64,000 nt of DNA from Herminiimonas arsenitoxidans (GTDB taxonomy: Bacteria > Pseudomonadota > Gammaproteobacteria > Burkholderiales > Burkholderiaceae_D), in the NCBI RefSeq assembly GCF_900130075.1, contig NZ_LT671418.1:806001-870000 (forward strand), written 5' to 3'. The position numbers and the translations under genes are program-made. Within the stretch, counting starts at the first letter, position 1. Every line of letters starts with the position of its first letter. Below are positions 1 to 7,130 of this stretch, piece by piece. The notes under the pieces were generated by a model. It was not told where the DNA came from. It worked only from the letters and a program-made list of their open reading frames with translations, and ran no database searches.

Positions 1-361
1 AGAACTTGACGAAGCTGGCGGCGTAGCCAACTTCGCCCAATGCTTCGGCAAGAGGTTTGCCTTGTTCCAGCACCATGGTGTGAGCGATGGCCGGCGCATG
101 CGCTTCGATCAGATCGAACCAGCGCTCCAGCAGTTTGCTGCGCTCTGCTGCCGTCCGTGCTTTCCAGGAAGGCAGTGCCACACGCGCAGCCTCAATAGCT
201 TCGACAGTGTGTGCGGCGGAGGCCATAGGCACGCGTGCCACCAACTCTCCTGTAGCAGGATTGTTCACAGCGATGATCCGACCGTCGCTATGGGACAAGG
301 GACTGCCATTGATGACACCCCACCCGTACTTCTCGGACAGTGAAACAAGATTCAAGCGCAT
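1..361 (-). CDS. NAD-dependent aldehyde dehydrogenase, succinate-semialdehyde type (N-terminal part, runs off window)
   Basis: The reverse strand reads from an ATG at 361 without a stop to the left edge, giving about 120 residues. The sequence has the start of the aldehyde dehydrogenase fold: an INGSP segment, a NPATGE segment, then AAIEAARVALPSWKA-like text and the EQGKPLAEALGEV motif. That combination is typical of the succinate-semialdehyde dehydrogenase (GabD) branch. The catalytic Cys and Glu lie beyond the window. The ATG overlaps the stop of the upstream reductase gene by 10 bases, so the two are one operon and probably translationally coupled. It would oxidise an aldehyde made by the upstream reductase or decarboxylase-like partner; the true substrate cannot be read from this fragment. 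Confidence 0.85.
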   Translation of the reverse strand, partial: MRLNLVSLSEKYGWGVINGSPLSHSDGRIIAVNNPATGELVARVPMASAAHTVEAIEAARVALPSWKARTAAERSKLLERWFDLIEAHAPAIAHTMVLEQGKPLAEALGEVGYAASFVKF

Positions 362-1224
362 GATGACTTGCCAACGAACTTGTAGAGTTCGGTGTGATCT
401 GCCTTGGGTCCCAAGGTCTGCGAAGCGTCGGCTGTCATGGCATTTACCTTCTGCGCCAAGTCCATCGGTAGTTGCATGGACTTGCCCAGCGCTGCTGCAA
501 TACCAACGTCCTTGGATTGCAAGGCCAGCGAGAACCCCGAGTTGAAGGCGTCATTCAGCATGAACTGATGCGCCTTGTTTTCGGTGGTGTTGTTCTTGCC
601 AGTCGAAGCGTTGATGACATCAACAATGGTGTTCGCATCGATGCCGAATGCTGCACCAACGTGAATGGCTTCAGCGGTAGCGATCAGCGCTGCTGCAGAC
701 ACGTAGTTGTTGAGCGCCTTCAAAGCATGGCCGGAGCCAACCGGACCGACATAAGTAATGGCTTTGCCCATCACTTCGAGTATCGGTTTTTGCTGTTCGA
801 AAACAGCCGGGTCGCCACCTACCATGATGGCCAGCGTGCCATTGACGGCTTTCTTCACACCGCCGGAGACGGGTGCGTCGATCAGCGCAATGCCCCGCTC
901 TTGCAAAGAAGCTGCCAACACTCTCGTTTTGATCGGATCAGCCGAGCTCATCTCGATGATGCAGCTGCCCGCTTTTAAATGCGGTGCCAGATCGCTCACC
1001 ACCGCATCGACGATGTCGGAGTTCGGCAACATGGTGATAAGCACATCGCAATCCGCGAACGATGCATTGTTGTTGGCGACCACGGTACCTGAGTGTGAGG
1101 CAGCGAAATTTACTTCGACATCGTGGTTTGCATCTTTCACCACGAGTTGGTGGCCTGCTGCGTGCAGCAGATGGGCCATGGGCGTACCCATCATCCCCAG
1201 GCCAATAATTGCAATGCGACTCAT
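352..1224 (-). CDS. 3-hydroxyisobutyrate dehydrogenase-family NAD(P)-dependent reductase
   Basis: A 290-residue beta-hydroxyacid dehydrogenase. Residues 5-13 carry the Rossmann GLGMMG nucleotide-binding loop, residues 116-122 the DAPVSGG substrate-binding motif, and Lys169 in GHALKALNN is the expected catalytic lysine of this family. Family members interconvert a hydroxyacid and the corresponding semialdehyde (3-hydroxyisobutyrate, tartronate semialdehyde, threonate derivatives); the sequence does not say which. A longer frame begins at TTG 1242, but the ATG at 1224 is preceded by an AAGGGG ribosome site at good spacing, so I chose it. It sits between the carboxymuconolactone-decarboxylase-like gene (14 bases upstream) and the aldehyde dehydrogenase (10-base overlap), an operon that turns a small hydroxyacid or aldehyde into an acid. 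Confidence 0.88.
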   Translation of the reverse strand: MSRIAIIGLGMMGTPMAHLLHAAGHQLVVKDANHDVEVNFAASHSGTVVANNNASFADCDVLITMLPNSDIVDAVVSDLAPHLKAGSCIIEMSSADPIKTRVLAASLQERGIALIDAPVSGGVKKAVNGTLAIMVGGDPAVFEQQKPILEVMGKAITYVGPVGSGHALKALNNYVSAAALIATAEAIHVGAAFGIDANTIVDVINASTGKNNTTENKAHQFMLNDAFNSGFSLALQSKDVGIAAALGKSMQLPMDLAQKVNAMTADASQTLGPKADHTELYKFVGKSSCA

Positions 1225-1238
1225 GTTCGGCCCCTTGC

Positions 1239-1637
1239 TCAAATGTCCATCTCTTTAAACACTTCCGATGCGACACGGAAGGAGTCGATGGCTGCCGGCA
1301 CACCACAGTAGATGGCTGCTTGCAGGAATACTTCCTTCACTTCGTCCTTGGTCAAACCGTTGTTGATGGCGCCGCGTACATGCAGCTTGAGTTCATGTGG
1401 ACGATTGAGTGCTGTGATCATCGCGAGATTGAGGAAAGAACGAGTCTTGCGATCCAGCCCTGGGCGGTTCCACACATCGCCCCAGCAGTATTGGGTGACC
1501 AACTCTTGCATATCGATGTTGAAATCGGTTGCGTTCTTGATCGAAGTATCGACGTACGCGGCACCCAGCACCTCACGGCGGGTAGCCAAACCTTTATCGA
1601 AAAGTTCTTGGTTCTTTGGTGCGTATGGACGTGTCAT
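1239..1637 (-). CDS. Carboxymuconolactone decarboxylase (CMD/AhpD-like) family protein
   Basis: 132 residues matching the gamma-carboxymuconolactone decarboxylase family in length and in the helical core (NRPGLDRKTRSFLNLAM, then ALNRPHELKLHVRGAINNG, then EVKEVFLQAAIYCGVPAA). The true PcaC enzyme acts in protocatechuate breakdown, but no other pca gene is nearby, so this is probably a paralogue serving a different catabolic route with the two dehydrogenases downstream. The start at 1637 has a good AAGGAG-type ribosome site. It is the first gene of the operon and faces the GntR regulator across about 160 bases holding a palindromic operator. Function beyond the family is unknown. Confidence 0.85.
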   Translation of the reverse strand: MTRPYAPKNQELFDKGLATRREVLGAAYVDTSIKNATDFNIDMQELVTQYCWGDVWNRPGLDRKTRSFLNLAMITALNRPHELKLHVRGAINNGLTKDEVKEVFLQAAIYCGVPAAIDSFRVASEVFKEMDI

Positions 1638-1695
1638 GTAAGGCTCCTTGATTGAAATATGAGAATGAATGTTCGCTGCTACGTTTTGGAATATA

Positions 1696-1712
1696 TCAGA
1701 TTGTCTGACAAT
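1696..1712. promoter_or_regulatory. Probable FadR-type GntR operator
   Basis: Two overlapping inverted repeats, TCAGA-TTG-TCTGA (1696-1708) and ATTGT-CTG-ACAAT (1700-1712), lie in the AT-rich interval between the divergent operon and its regulator. The core TTGTCTGACAA fits the TNGTNNNACNA pattern known for FCD-domain GntR proteins. Its position between both starts fits control of the operon and autoregulation. Binding is inferred. Confidence 0.7.
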
Positions 1713-1797
1713 AATACATAATATTATCTACAATTAATCAAACGACTATCTGTTTGTGGGATAATGTTTCCCTGTAAGAATCTAGTGGGATTGCCTA

Positions 1798-2463
1798 ATG
1801 AATCAGATGCTGCGTGTTCCGCGCGAAGAGACTTCCCTGCGTGAGAGAGCCACACAAACCCTGCGCAAAGCCATACTTGATGGGCACTTCGCCCCTGGGC
1901 AAAAGCTCTCCGAGCGGGAGCTTTGTGAAGACTTGGATGTAAGTCGCTCGTGTGTACGCGAGGCGCTGCAACACCTTCAGGCCGAAGGCTTGATCACCAT
2001 TATTCCGCACCGTGGCCCAGAGGTCACCACCATCTCCGCGCAGGAAGTACGCGACATCTACGAGGTACGTGCCAATCTCGAAAGCCTTGCGGGTCGAAAT
2101 TTTGCAAACAATGCCTCACCTGAACAGATCCAGGCATTGAGGGCGAAGTTGACGGAGTTGGCGGAACCGGATGTTGCGGAAGACAGATCAACCATGTTGA
2201 CTGTGAAGAATCAGTTCTACGACATTCTTATCGAGGGCTGCGGCAATCTGGTAGCAGGTCAAATGCTCCAGCAACTCAATAATCGCGTGACGGTGCTAAG
2301 ACGTATTTCCATGTCGCAGCCTGGCCGCTTCGCAAACACGCTTAAAGAGCTTGATGCCATCGTCACTGCCATTGAAAATCGCGATGGCGATACGGCAGCA
2401 CGTCTGTGTGCCGAACACGTACAAAAGGCCGTGGACAATGTGCTGCGTAGCATGCAGGCGTGA
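1798..2463 (+). CDS. GntR-family transcriptional regulator, FCD (FadR-like) subgroup
   Basis: 221 residues. The N-terminal winged helix (about 13-75) has the GntR signature: LRKAILDGHFAPGQKLSERELCE, then VSRSCVREALQHLQAEGLI. The remainder (about 85-215) is an all-helical FCD effector-binding domain with the YEVRANLESLAGR and CAEHVQKAVDN segments. Such proteins usually repress a neighbouring catabolic operon and are released by a carboxylate ligand. It is divergent from the three-gene dehydrogenase operon and the palindrome at 1696-1712 lies between them, so that operon is the obvious target. The ligand is not predictable. Confidence 0.9.
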   Translation: MNQMLRVPREETSLRERATQTLRKAILDGHFAPGQKLSERELCEDLDVSRSCVREALQHLQAEGLITIIPHRGPEVTTISAQEVRDIYEVRANLESLAGRNFANNASPEQIQALRAKLTELAEPDVAEDRSTMLTVKNQFYDILIEGCGNLVAGQMLQQLNNRVTVLRRISMSQPGRFANTLKELDAIVTAIENRDGDTAARLCAEHVQKAVDNVLRSMQA

Positions 2464-2554
2464 ATTATCGAAGCGACGAAAATTTAAGCAATCGCATTTC
2501 AAATTAAGCACCGTCGATTAATGCAATGTCCGCGTTCGATCCATAAAGGACACC

Positions 2555-3156
2555 ATGGATAGCAAGACACTGACCGCCTACGATTTAGATGCAGCGTCTT
2601 ACGCAGACGACTGGCTTGCGCAACCAGCACCTGAAGATATGTATGCGTTGCTTCAGCAGTACTTCTCGCAAGGTCCTACTGCGGATATTGGTTGTGGTGC
2701 TGGGAGAGATACTTCCTGGTTGAATAAGCACGGTTATCCTGCCATCGGATATGACGCTTCTTCTGGTTTATTGAACGAAGCACGCCAACGTTATCCCGAC
2801 CTTACTTTTGCTTCCGCAACCCTGCCCGGCCTGAATGAGCTGGGCACTCAACAGTATCAAAATGTACGTGCGAAACAGTCATCATGCATCTAGAGCCGCA
2901 AGATATACCGGCAGCGACAAAACGTTTGCTCGACATATTGAAAATCGGCGGCATCTTGTACCTTAGCTGGCGTGTCACTCAGGGCACTACACAACGCGAC
3001 AAACACGAACGTCTGTATGCCGCTTTCGATGAAGCATTGGTGTTAGATGCATGCGAAGGCCAAGACATTTTATTCAATCGTAAAGAGACTAGCTTGTCGT
3101 CGGCAAAGACTGTACAGCGCTTAATCGTAAAGAAAATAAAGCGCTGCTCGCTTTAA
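2555..3156 (+). pseudogene. Class I SAM-dependent methyltransferase, split by a one-base frameshift
   Basis: The first frame (2555-2893) encodes the N-terminal half with motif I, ADIGCGAGRD, and the acidic Asp of strand 2 (IGYDAS). It then ends in a junk tail after QQYQNV. From about 2869 the other forward frame continues the family sequence as CETVIMHLEPQDI and runs to 3156, including the LKIGGILYLSWR strand typical of these enzymes. Restoring one base at 2867-2868 (for example GTA-C[T]G-TGC, reading V-L-C) joins the two halves into about 200 residues of normal family length. Both halves look otherwise intact, so this is either a recent pseudogene or a base-calling error. The substrate is unknown. 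Confidence 0.8.
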
Positions 3157-3239
3157 ATTCAAGCATGAGAGTCTGCTTCTGGCCGAAAGGAATACTCAGC
3201 TTTCGACCAAAAGCAAATTAACGATGCAAGACTATTTAC

Positions 3240-5282
3240 TTAGAAACGCACGCGCATGCCAGCGTATGCCGAGCGTCCCGGTTGCGGGAAACCGTAGGCA
3301 GTTGCGTAGTCACGATCAAACAAATTGTCTATGCCAACGTACAATTGCGTCTTCTTGTCGATGTCATAGCTCATACGTGTGTTAACTAGGACATACGAAG
3401 GCAATTCCGCAGAGCGCAGCGTACCGGTACGTGAATAGTAAGTCTGGTCAGTTACATACAGCAAGCTACCAAACCACGACAGCTTATCAGTCAGCGGTTG
3501 CCATGCATCCAGCGTCAGGCGATGACGCGGCAGGTATTGCAATGTGCGCGACTCTGCATTCACCAGATTCTTCGCGCTCAGGTAGGTATAACCTGCGCTG
3601 ATTGTGCCCTTGCCAATTGCTGTGCGCGCCAATACTTCCAGACCGGTGTTACGGAAACGATCCTGATTCTGCTGAATACTGTTGCTGTCCGGCTGGATGA
3701 AATTACGGATCGCAGAATTGAATACTGTTGCATCTACCGTGGTCTGCGTACCCGCTTTCCAGACCACACCGATTTCAGCCGTGGTCGATTCTTCCATCTT
3801 CAGATTAGGATTGCCACGCGAGCTCTCATACAACTGCGTCAGGCTCGGCGCACGCGCCTTGCGTGACAGACCACCTTTGAGACGCCAAGCCGGATCGACG
3901 TCTATATAGCCACTCAAAGCAGCAATCGGAGCCGACTGATCACTGCCACCATCGTCACGACGCTGGCTTACCCAGCCTGCGCCAGCAGTGATGCCGCTGA
4001 TGTCGTTAATCTTGTAGGCGGCCTCAGCACTGAAGGTATCAACATGAGTCTGCTGACTGAAATTGAGCGCACGGATGTTGAAGGTACCGGCACCACCACC
4101 GCCACCTCCGCCGCCCCCACCACCTCCCCCGCCACCGCCGCCACCAGCGGCGACGTCACGGATGCGGCCGTTTTCGCCATAGCTGTCGCGGCGAGTATCT
4201 ACAGCAGCACTCAGCGTCAGGCGATCGGTCGCCAGATGTTCGACTTGCAGGTGATAACCGAGACTGCGGCTGTCTGATGTTTTATCAAAGCCACCACTAA
4301 TCCGGTTGCTTTGCAAAAGCGCATAGTTGGAACCATCGAAACGACGTTCATCCTGACGCAACTGGCTCGCATAAATCCAGCCACGCAAACGGGTGCGATC
4401 AGTAATTGCCCAATCAGCGGAAAGCTGTGCTGACAGTTGTGAAATATTGTCGTAGCGCTCGTAACGCGGCACTTGCGCAAAGGCGTCAGTGCTTGGATAG
4501 ATGCCCGGTGGTTTGCCCTGGCTACCATCGCCGGCATTGATGCCCAGACCTATTTTCAAATCGCGATTGACCTGATAGCCGAAGTTACCGGTGACGGTCA
4601 TGCTATCCAGATCGCTGTTGCGACGTTTGCCACGTGGCTGCTCGGCAGTACCGGCGTAATCGGTGGACAAGCGGGTATCGCCATGTTCCTGATGATCGGC
4701 GGAGATGAACCAGTCCAGCGCACCAGCCTGGCCACCAACACTGGCGCTGACTGCGCGCGATGCATTGGTGCCAAAACGTGCATCAACATTCGCCGTCGTG
4801 TGATCTGCGTTACCGCGACGCGTAATGACGTTGATCACGCCAGCAGTGCCACCTTCACCATAGAGTACGGATGAAGTCGCACTGCGCACCACGATTTCAT
4901 CGATTTGCGTCACAGGTATTAATGCAGGATTGAACTGGCCATCGGCATTCGAGTTAACCGGTATGCCGTTCACCAGCAATTTAATCTGACGTGTGCGTTG
5001 TCCGCGCATGTCGATGCGTGGCGAACCTTCACCGCCGGTGCGGATATTCAAGCCAGGTATCTGTGCCAGTGCTTCGTCCAGCGTACGTGCACCGCGACGC
5101 TCGATATCCTCGGCACTGATGCGCCAGACGGTAGTGGATTTTTCAGCGACGTCAGCTTGCTGGCTACCGGCAACTTCAATCTGGCCCAGTGTGTATGCTT
5201 CGTTATCGGCAAATGCCTGCGTGCCGAAGGCGCAACTAGCTAACCCTGCTATCAACAAGGAATGGCGTGCGGGTTTCTTCAT
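3240..5282 (-). CDS. TonB-dependent outer-membrane receptor with an 18-glycine run
   Basis: 680 residues. A Sec signal peptide ends near AQAFA (about residue 25), followed by a TonB-box-like segment. The plug domain comes next, with DEALAQIPGLNI, RIDMRGQ, LLVNGIPV and SSVLYGEGGTAGVINVITRRG. The beta barrel ends in the canonical C-terminal Phe (GMRVRF). It resembles BtuB/CirA-type receptors. Residues 380-397 (codons 4092-4145) are 18 consecutive glycines written with all four Gly codons, probably in a surface loop. It follows an S-component-like membrane gene in the same orientation, separated by a hairpin and a ModE-box-like palindrome at 5295-5316. The ligand is unknown: a metallophore, corrinoid or metal chelate would fit the family. 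Confidence 0.88.
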   Translation of the reverse strand: MKKPARHSLLIAGLASCAFGTQAFADNEAYTLGQIEVAGSQQADVAEKSTTVWRISAEDIERRGARTLDEALAQIPGLNIRTGGEGSPRIDMRGQRTRQIKLLVNGIPVNSNADGQFNPALIPVTQIDEIVVRSATSSVLYGEGGTAGVINVITRRGNADHTTANVDARFGTNASRAVSASVGGQAGALDWFISADHQEHGDTRLSTDYAGTAEQPRGKRRNSDLDSMTVTGNFGYQVNRDLKIGLGINAGDGSQGKPPGIYPSTDAFAQVPRYERYDNISQLSAQLSADWAITDRTRLRGWIYASQLRQDERRFDGSNYALLQSNRISGGFDKTSDSRSLGYHLQVEHLATDRLTLSAAVDTRRDSYGENGRIRDVAAGGGGGGGGGGGGGGGGGGAGTFNIRALNFSQQTHVDTFSAEAAYKINDISGITAGAGWVSQRRDDGGSDQSAPIAALSGYIDVDPAWRLKGGLSRKARAPSLTQLYESSRGNPNLKMEESTTAEIGVVWKAGTQTTVDATVFNSAIRNFIQPDSNSIQQNQDRFRNTGLEVLARTAIGKGTISAGYTYLSAKNLVNAESRTLQYLPRHRLTLDAWQPLTDKLSWFGSLLYVTDQTYYSRTGTLRSAELPSYVLVNTRMSYDIDKKTQLYVGIDNLFDRDYATAYGFPQPGRSAYAGMRVRF

Positions 5283-5294
5283 AATGACTTTCTG

Positions 5295-5316
5295 GTTATA
5301 GCTGGTTGAATATAAC
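5295..5316 (-). promoter_or_regulatory. ModE-box-like palindrome upstream of the TonB receptor
   Basis: GTTATA, ten bases, TATAAC, with the right arm extending to TATAACGAT, ends 13 bases before the receptor start. From memory, the E. coli modA operator has the same layout (GTTATA-N10-CATAAC, with an ATCGTTATA-type half-site). The ModE-like gene at 7131-7571 makes this assignment attractive. It is a motif match only. Confidence 0.55.
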
Positions 5317-5321
5317 GATAA

Positions 5322-5349
5322 ATAAATACCAGCTCTGAAAAGGCTGGTA
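5322..5349 (-). terminator. Hairpin with T-rich tail between membrane protein and receptor genes
   Basis: TACCAGC (5327-5333) pairs with GCTGGTA (5343-5349) around a 9-base loop. On the reverse strand the stem is followed by TTTATTT. It lies after the membrane-protein stop (5372) and before the receptor start, so it may end or attenuate the upstream transcript, leaving the receptor under its own promoter. Confidence 0.55.
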
Positions 5350-5371
5350 CCGGAACTACTGGAAAAACAGG

Positions 5372-6001
5372 TTAATGACGACGCTTGCGGCTGCTACCCA
5401 AATAAAGCAGCAATCCCAGGAAGGCACCCACAGCACCGAACAGCGCATGGGTAGAAAGCGGATAGCCGATACCGTTGATGAGTGAACCGAACGCTATCTG
5501 GCCGGCACTCATGCTGTTGAAAATATTACGTGTCAATGGCGCGATCATATGTGTCAGGGCACCAACGACAGGCAGCCAGATGAAATAAGGCAGTAAGGAG
5601 CGTATGCGTGCATCAGGACGGAAAACCAGTGCATCGACGATGCAGCCCTGCAGGAAGTAAGTCAGCATCTGCGCAGATTTTCCATCCAGCCCGATGCCAC
5701 CCGCATAAATACAAGCGGTGGTTGCGGCACCAAGGCCGACCACCATGCCCGCTGCTCCGCGGTTGGAAAGCAAACGTGCCAGTATCAACAGCGTAAACCA
5801 TTCCATGCCGTGATAGCCAGGCATGCGCAGTGGAATACGGAACGATTGATGCAGCACCGCCGCCAGTGCACCAACGCCCAGCAAAAGTATCAGTTCAAGT
5901 GCGAGCGGATATTTATCAGCCTGCTCGCGGGTACCCGGCCAGCTAAAAGCGCTTGACGTAGTTTTTGGAAGCTGCACGCCATCCGTTGAAATCGTTTTCA
6001 T
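5372..6001 (-). CDS. Small integral membrane protein, possibly an ECF-type S component
   Basis: 209 residues with five or six hydrophobic segments: about 33-54, then a segment starting WFTLLILARLL, the glycine-rich GMVVGLGAATTACIYAGG, YFLQGCIVDALVF, FIWLPVVGALTHM and a final FGAVGAFLGLLLYL. A conserved-looking RIPLRMPGYHGMEW motif precedes the second segment. The size and glycine-rich helices resemble the substrate-binding S components of energy-coupling-factor transporters, but I cannot place it firmly and no EcfA/EcfT genes are in the window. The start at 6001 has a GGAG ribosome site seven bases upstream and overlaps the preceding gene by 59 bases, so translation is probably coupled. Context suggests an inner-membrane import step paired with the TonB receptor. 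Confidence 0.6.
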   Translation of the reverse strand: MKTISTDGVQLPKTTSSAFSWPGTREQADKYPLALELILLLGVGALAAVLHQSFRIPLRMPGYHGMEWFTLLILARLLSNRGAAGMVVGLGAATTACIYAGGIGLDGKSAQMLTYFLQGCIVDALVFRPDARIRSLLPYFIWLPVVGALTHMIAPLTRNIFNSMSAGQIAFGSLINGIGYPLSTHALFGAVGAFLGLLLYLGSSRKRRH

Positions 6002-6767
6002 CTGCTTTCTCCACTAATAAAGTTGCTTGCCCCTGCAAGAAAACCGCGCGCGGCCATTCACCCAGATCGATGCGATCCTCTGCGGCGATCACTACCTCAG
6101 GTCCCTGCTTGCTTTGTACGGTCACACCCGTTGCCTGCTCAAGTGCACCTGCCGTCCATAGTTCGCAAGACAGACCGCGCAGTTGCTTGAGCCAGAGGAA
6201 GCGACCATCACATCCACTTGCATTCAGTCCCACCGCCGCGAGCGCACCTATCACGCCGCCATGCGTTCCAGTCAGCCCGGCCATGTCTATCTCATATCCG
6301 ACGATCAGCTTGCGTGCGTCGGCTTGCTCCAGCACCTGCTCCTTGGCTGCACGTCCGAACTGCTGGACGACCTCAGGCAAATCCTTGCGCTGTACCAGCA
6401 CGGTGCCGGCATCCGAACCTTCTGCGCTTTCTTCCAGCAGGTAGCGACAGGTGTAATCAAAGACCGTTTGACGATCGACTATCGATTGCAGAACCAGACA
6501 GGCCGAGCTGTTGTGCGAGGTATAAGGAATGCGCGGATCAACCAGCAACTGATGACGCGTGATGGCCTTGACCTCGGCGATGCCAGCCTCTGCCATGCGC
6601 AGGGCCAACTGCCGCGCGAGAAAACCGGTGCCGCGCGATGTCAGGTTGTCGGTGTCATCGATGGCCAGCAGCCAATCGTTCTCATGCGGCGGCGACCAGC
6701 GTTTGCCTATCGCATCCAGCGCGCGCCAATGCGCTTCATTGATCGGGTCTGCGCCGTATGCTTTCAT
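5943..6767 (-). CDS. TiaS-like protein with IDDTD nucleotide-binding motif
   Basis: 274 residues. LLAIDDTDNLTSRGTGF (about 33-49) closely resembles the IDDTDS motif of the archaeal tRNA(Ile2) agmatinylcytidine synthetase TiaS, a kinase-like ATP-dependent enzyme. A second conserved region has GYEIDMAGLTGTHGGVIGALAAVGL. The OB-fold and zinc-ribbon parts of TiaS are absent, and bacteria decode AUA with TilS, so a tRNA role is doubtful. The open frame extends upstream to 6893, but the ATG at 6767 has an AGG ribosome site and lies just after a palindromic operator, so I chose it. It overlaps the downstream membrane gene by 59 bases. Function unknown; an ATP-dependent step on an imported or exported small molecule is one guess. 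Confidence 0.6.
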   Translation of the reverse strand: MKAYGADPINEAHWRALDAIGKRWSPPHENDWLLAIDDTDNLTSRGTGFLARQLALRMAEAGIAEVKAITRHQLLVDPRIPYTSHNSSACLVLQSIVDRQTVFDYTCRYLLEESAEGSDAGTVLVQRKDLPEVVQQFGRAAKEQVLEQADARKLIVGYEIDMAGLTGTHGGVIGALAAVGLNASGCDGRFLWLKQLRGLSCELWTAGALEQATGVTVQSKQGPEVVIAAEDRIDLGEWPRAVFLQGQATLLVEKADENDFNGWRAASKNYVKRF

Positions 6768-6787
6768 CTTTGGTTTACCTGAAAAAG

Positions 6788-6814
6788 TCGATATGGTACA
6801 TAACGACATATCGA
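6788..6814. promoter_or_regulatory. Perfect palindrome upstream of the TiaS-like gene, ModE-box-like
   Basis: TCGATATG (6788-6795) and CATATCGA (6807-6814) are exact inverted repeats 11 bases apart, ending 21 bases before the start of the TiaS-like gene. The arms fit the ATCGNTAT half-site I recall for ModE boxes, although the spacing is one base longer than at 5295-5316. It is a likely operator for the nearby ModE-like regulator. Confidence 0.55.
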
Positions 6815-7130
6815 TTGCGCAATACCCAAACGAAAATAACGCTACGTAACTGTTGTCTATACGCAATAGCGTGCGCGGAAAATCTCTACGCAATTGGTGG
6901 TGGCGACGGACTAAAAGCGATGCTGTAGCGACTTATTGCCGCGGCCGGCCAAACTGGGAACAGCTATGCCGATCAACAGAGGGCTGAGTTTTGGAAAGAC
7001 GAGTTCATCTTGAGAATCACGAGAGCGCTGAACAAAGGCAATCGTCTGTTCAGCGGATTCTGTGTTGAGTATGGTGGGATATGAGCGATACAGCTGTCAG
7101 GTGGAATAGCGCGCTTTGCACTGCGCAAAG
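6815..7130. other. Intergenic stretch between TiaS-like and ModE-like genes
   Basis: No convincing gene. On the reverse strand an open frame from about 7099 to a stop at 6911 reads like protein (an SAEQTIAFVQRSRD segment, then PSLAGRG) but has no start codon or ribosome site. It may be a gene remnant or a repeated intergenic sequence. The promoter of the TiaS-like operon should lie at the left end. Confidence 0.4.

Noticed and set aside
5943..6001. The 59-base overlap of the TiaS-like and membrane genes as a mis-called start
   Set aside because: The membrane gene's ATG at 6001 has a GGAG ribosome site at correct spacing, so the overlap is kept as real.
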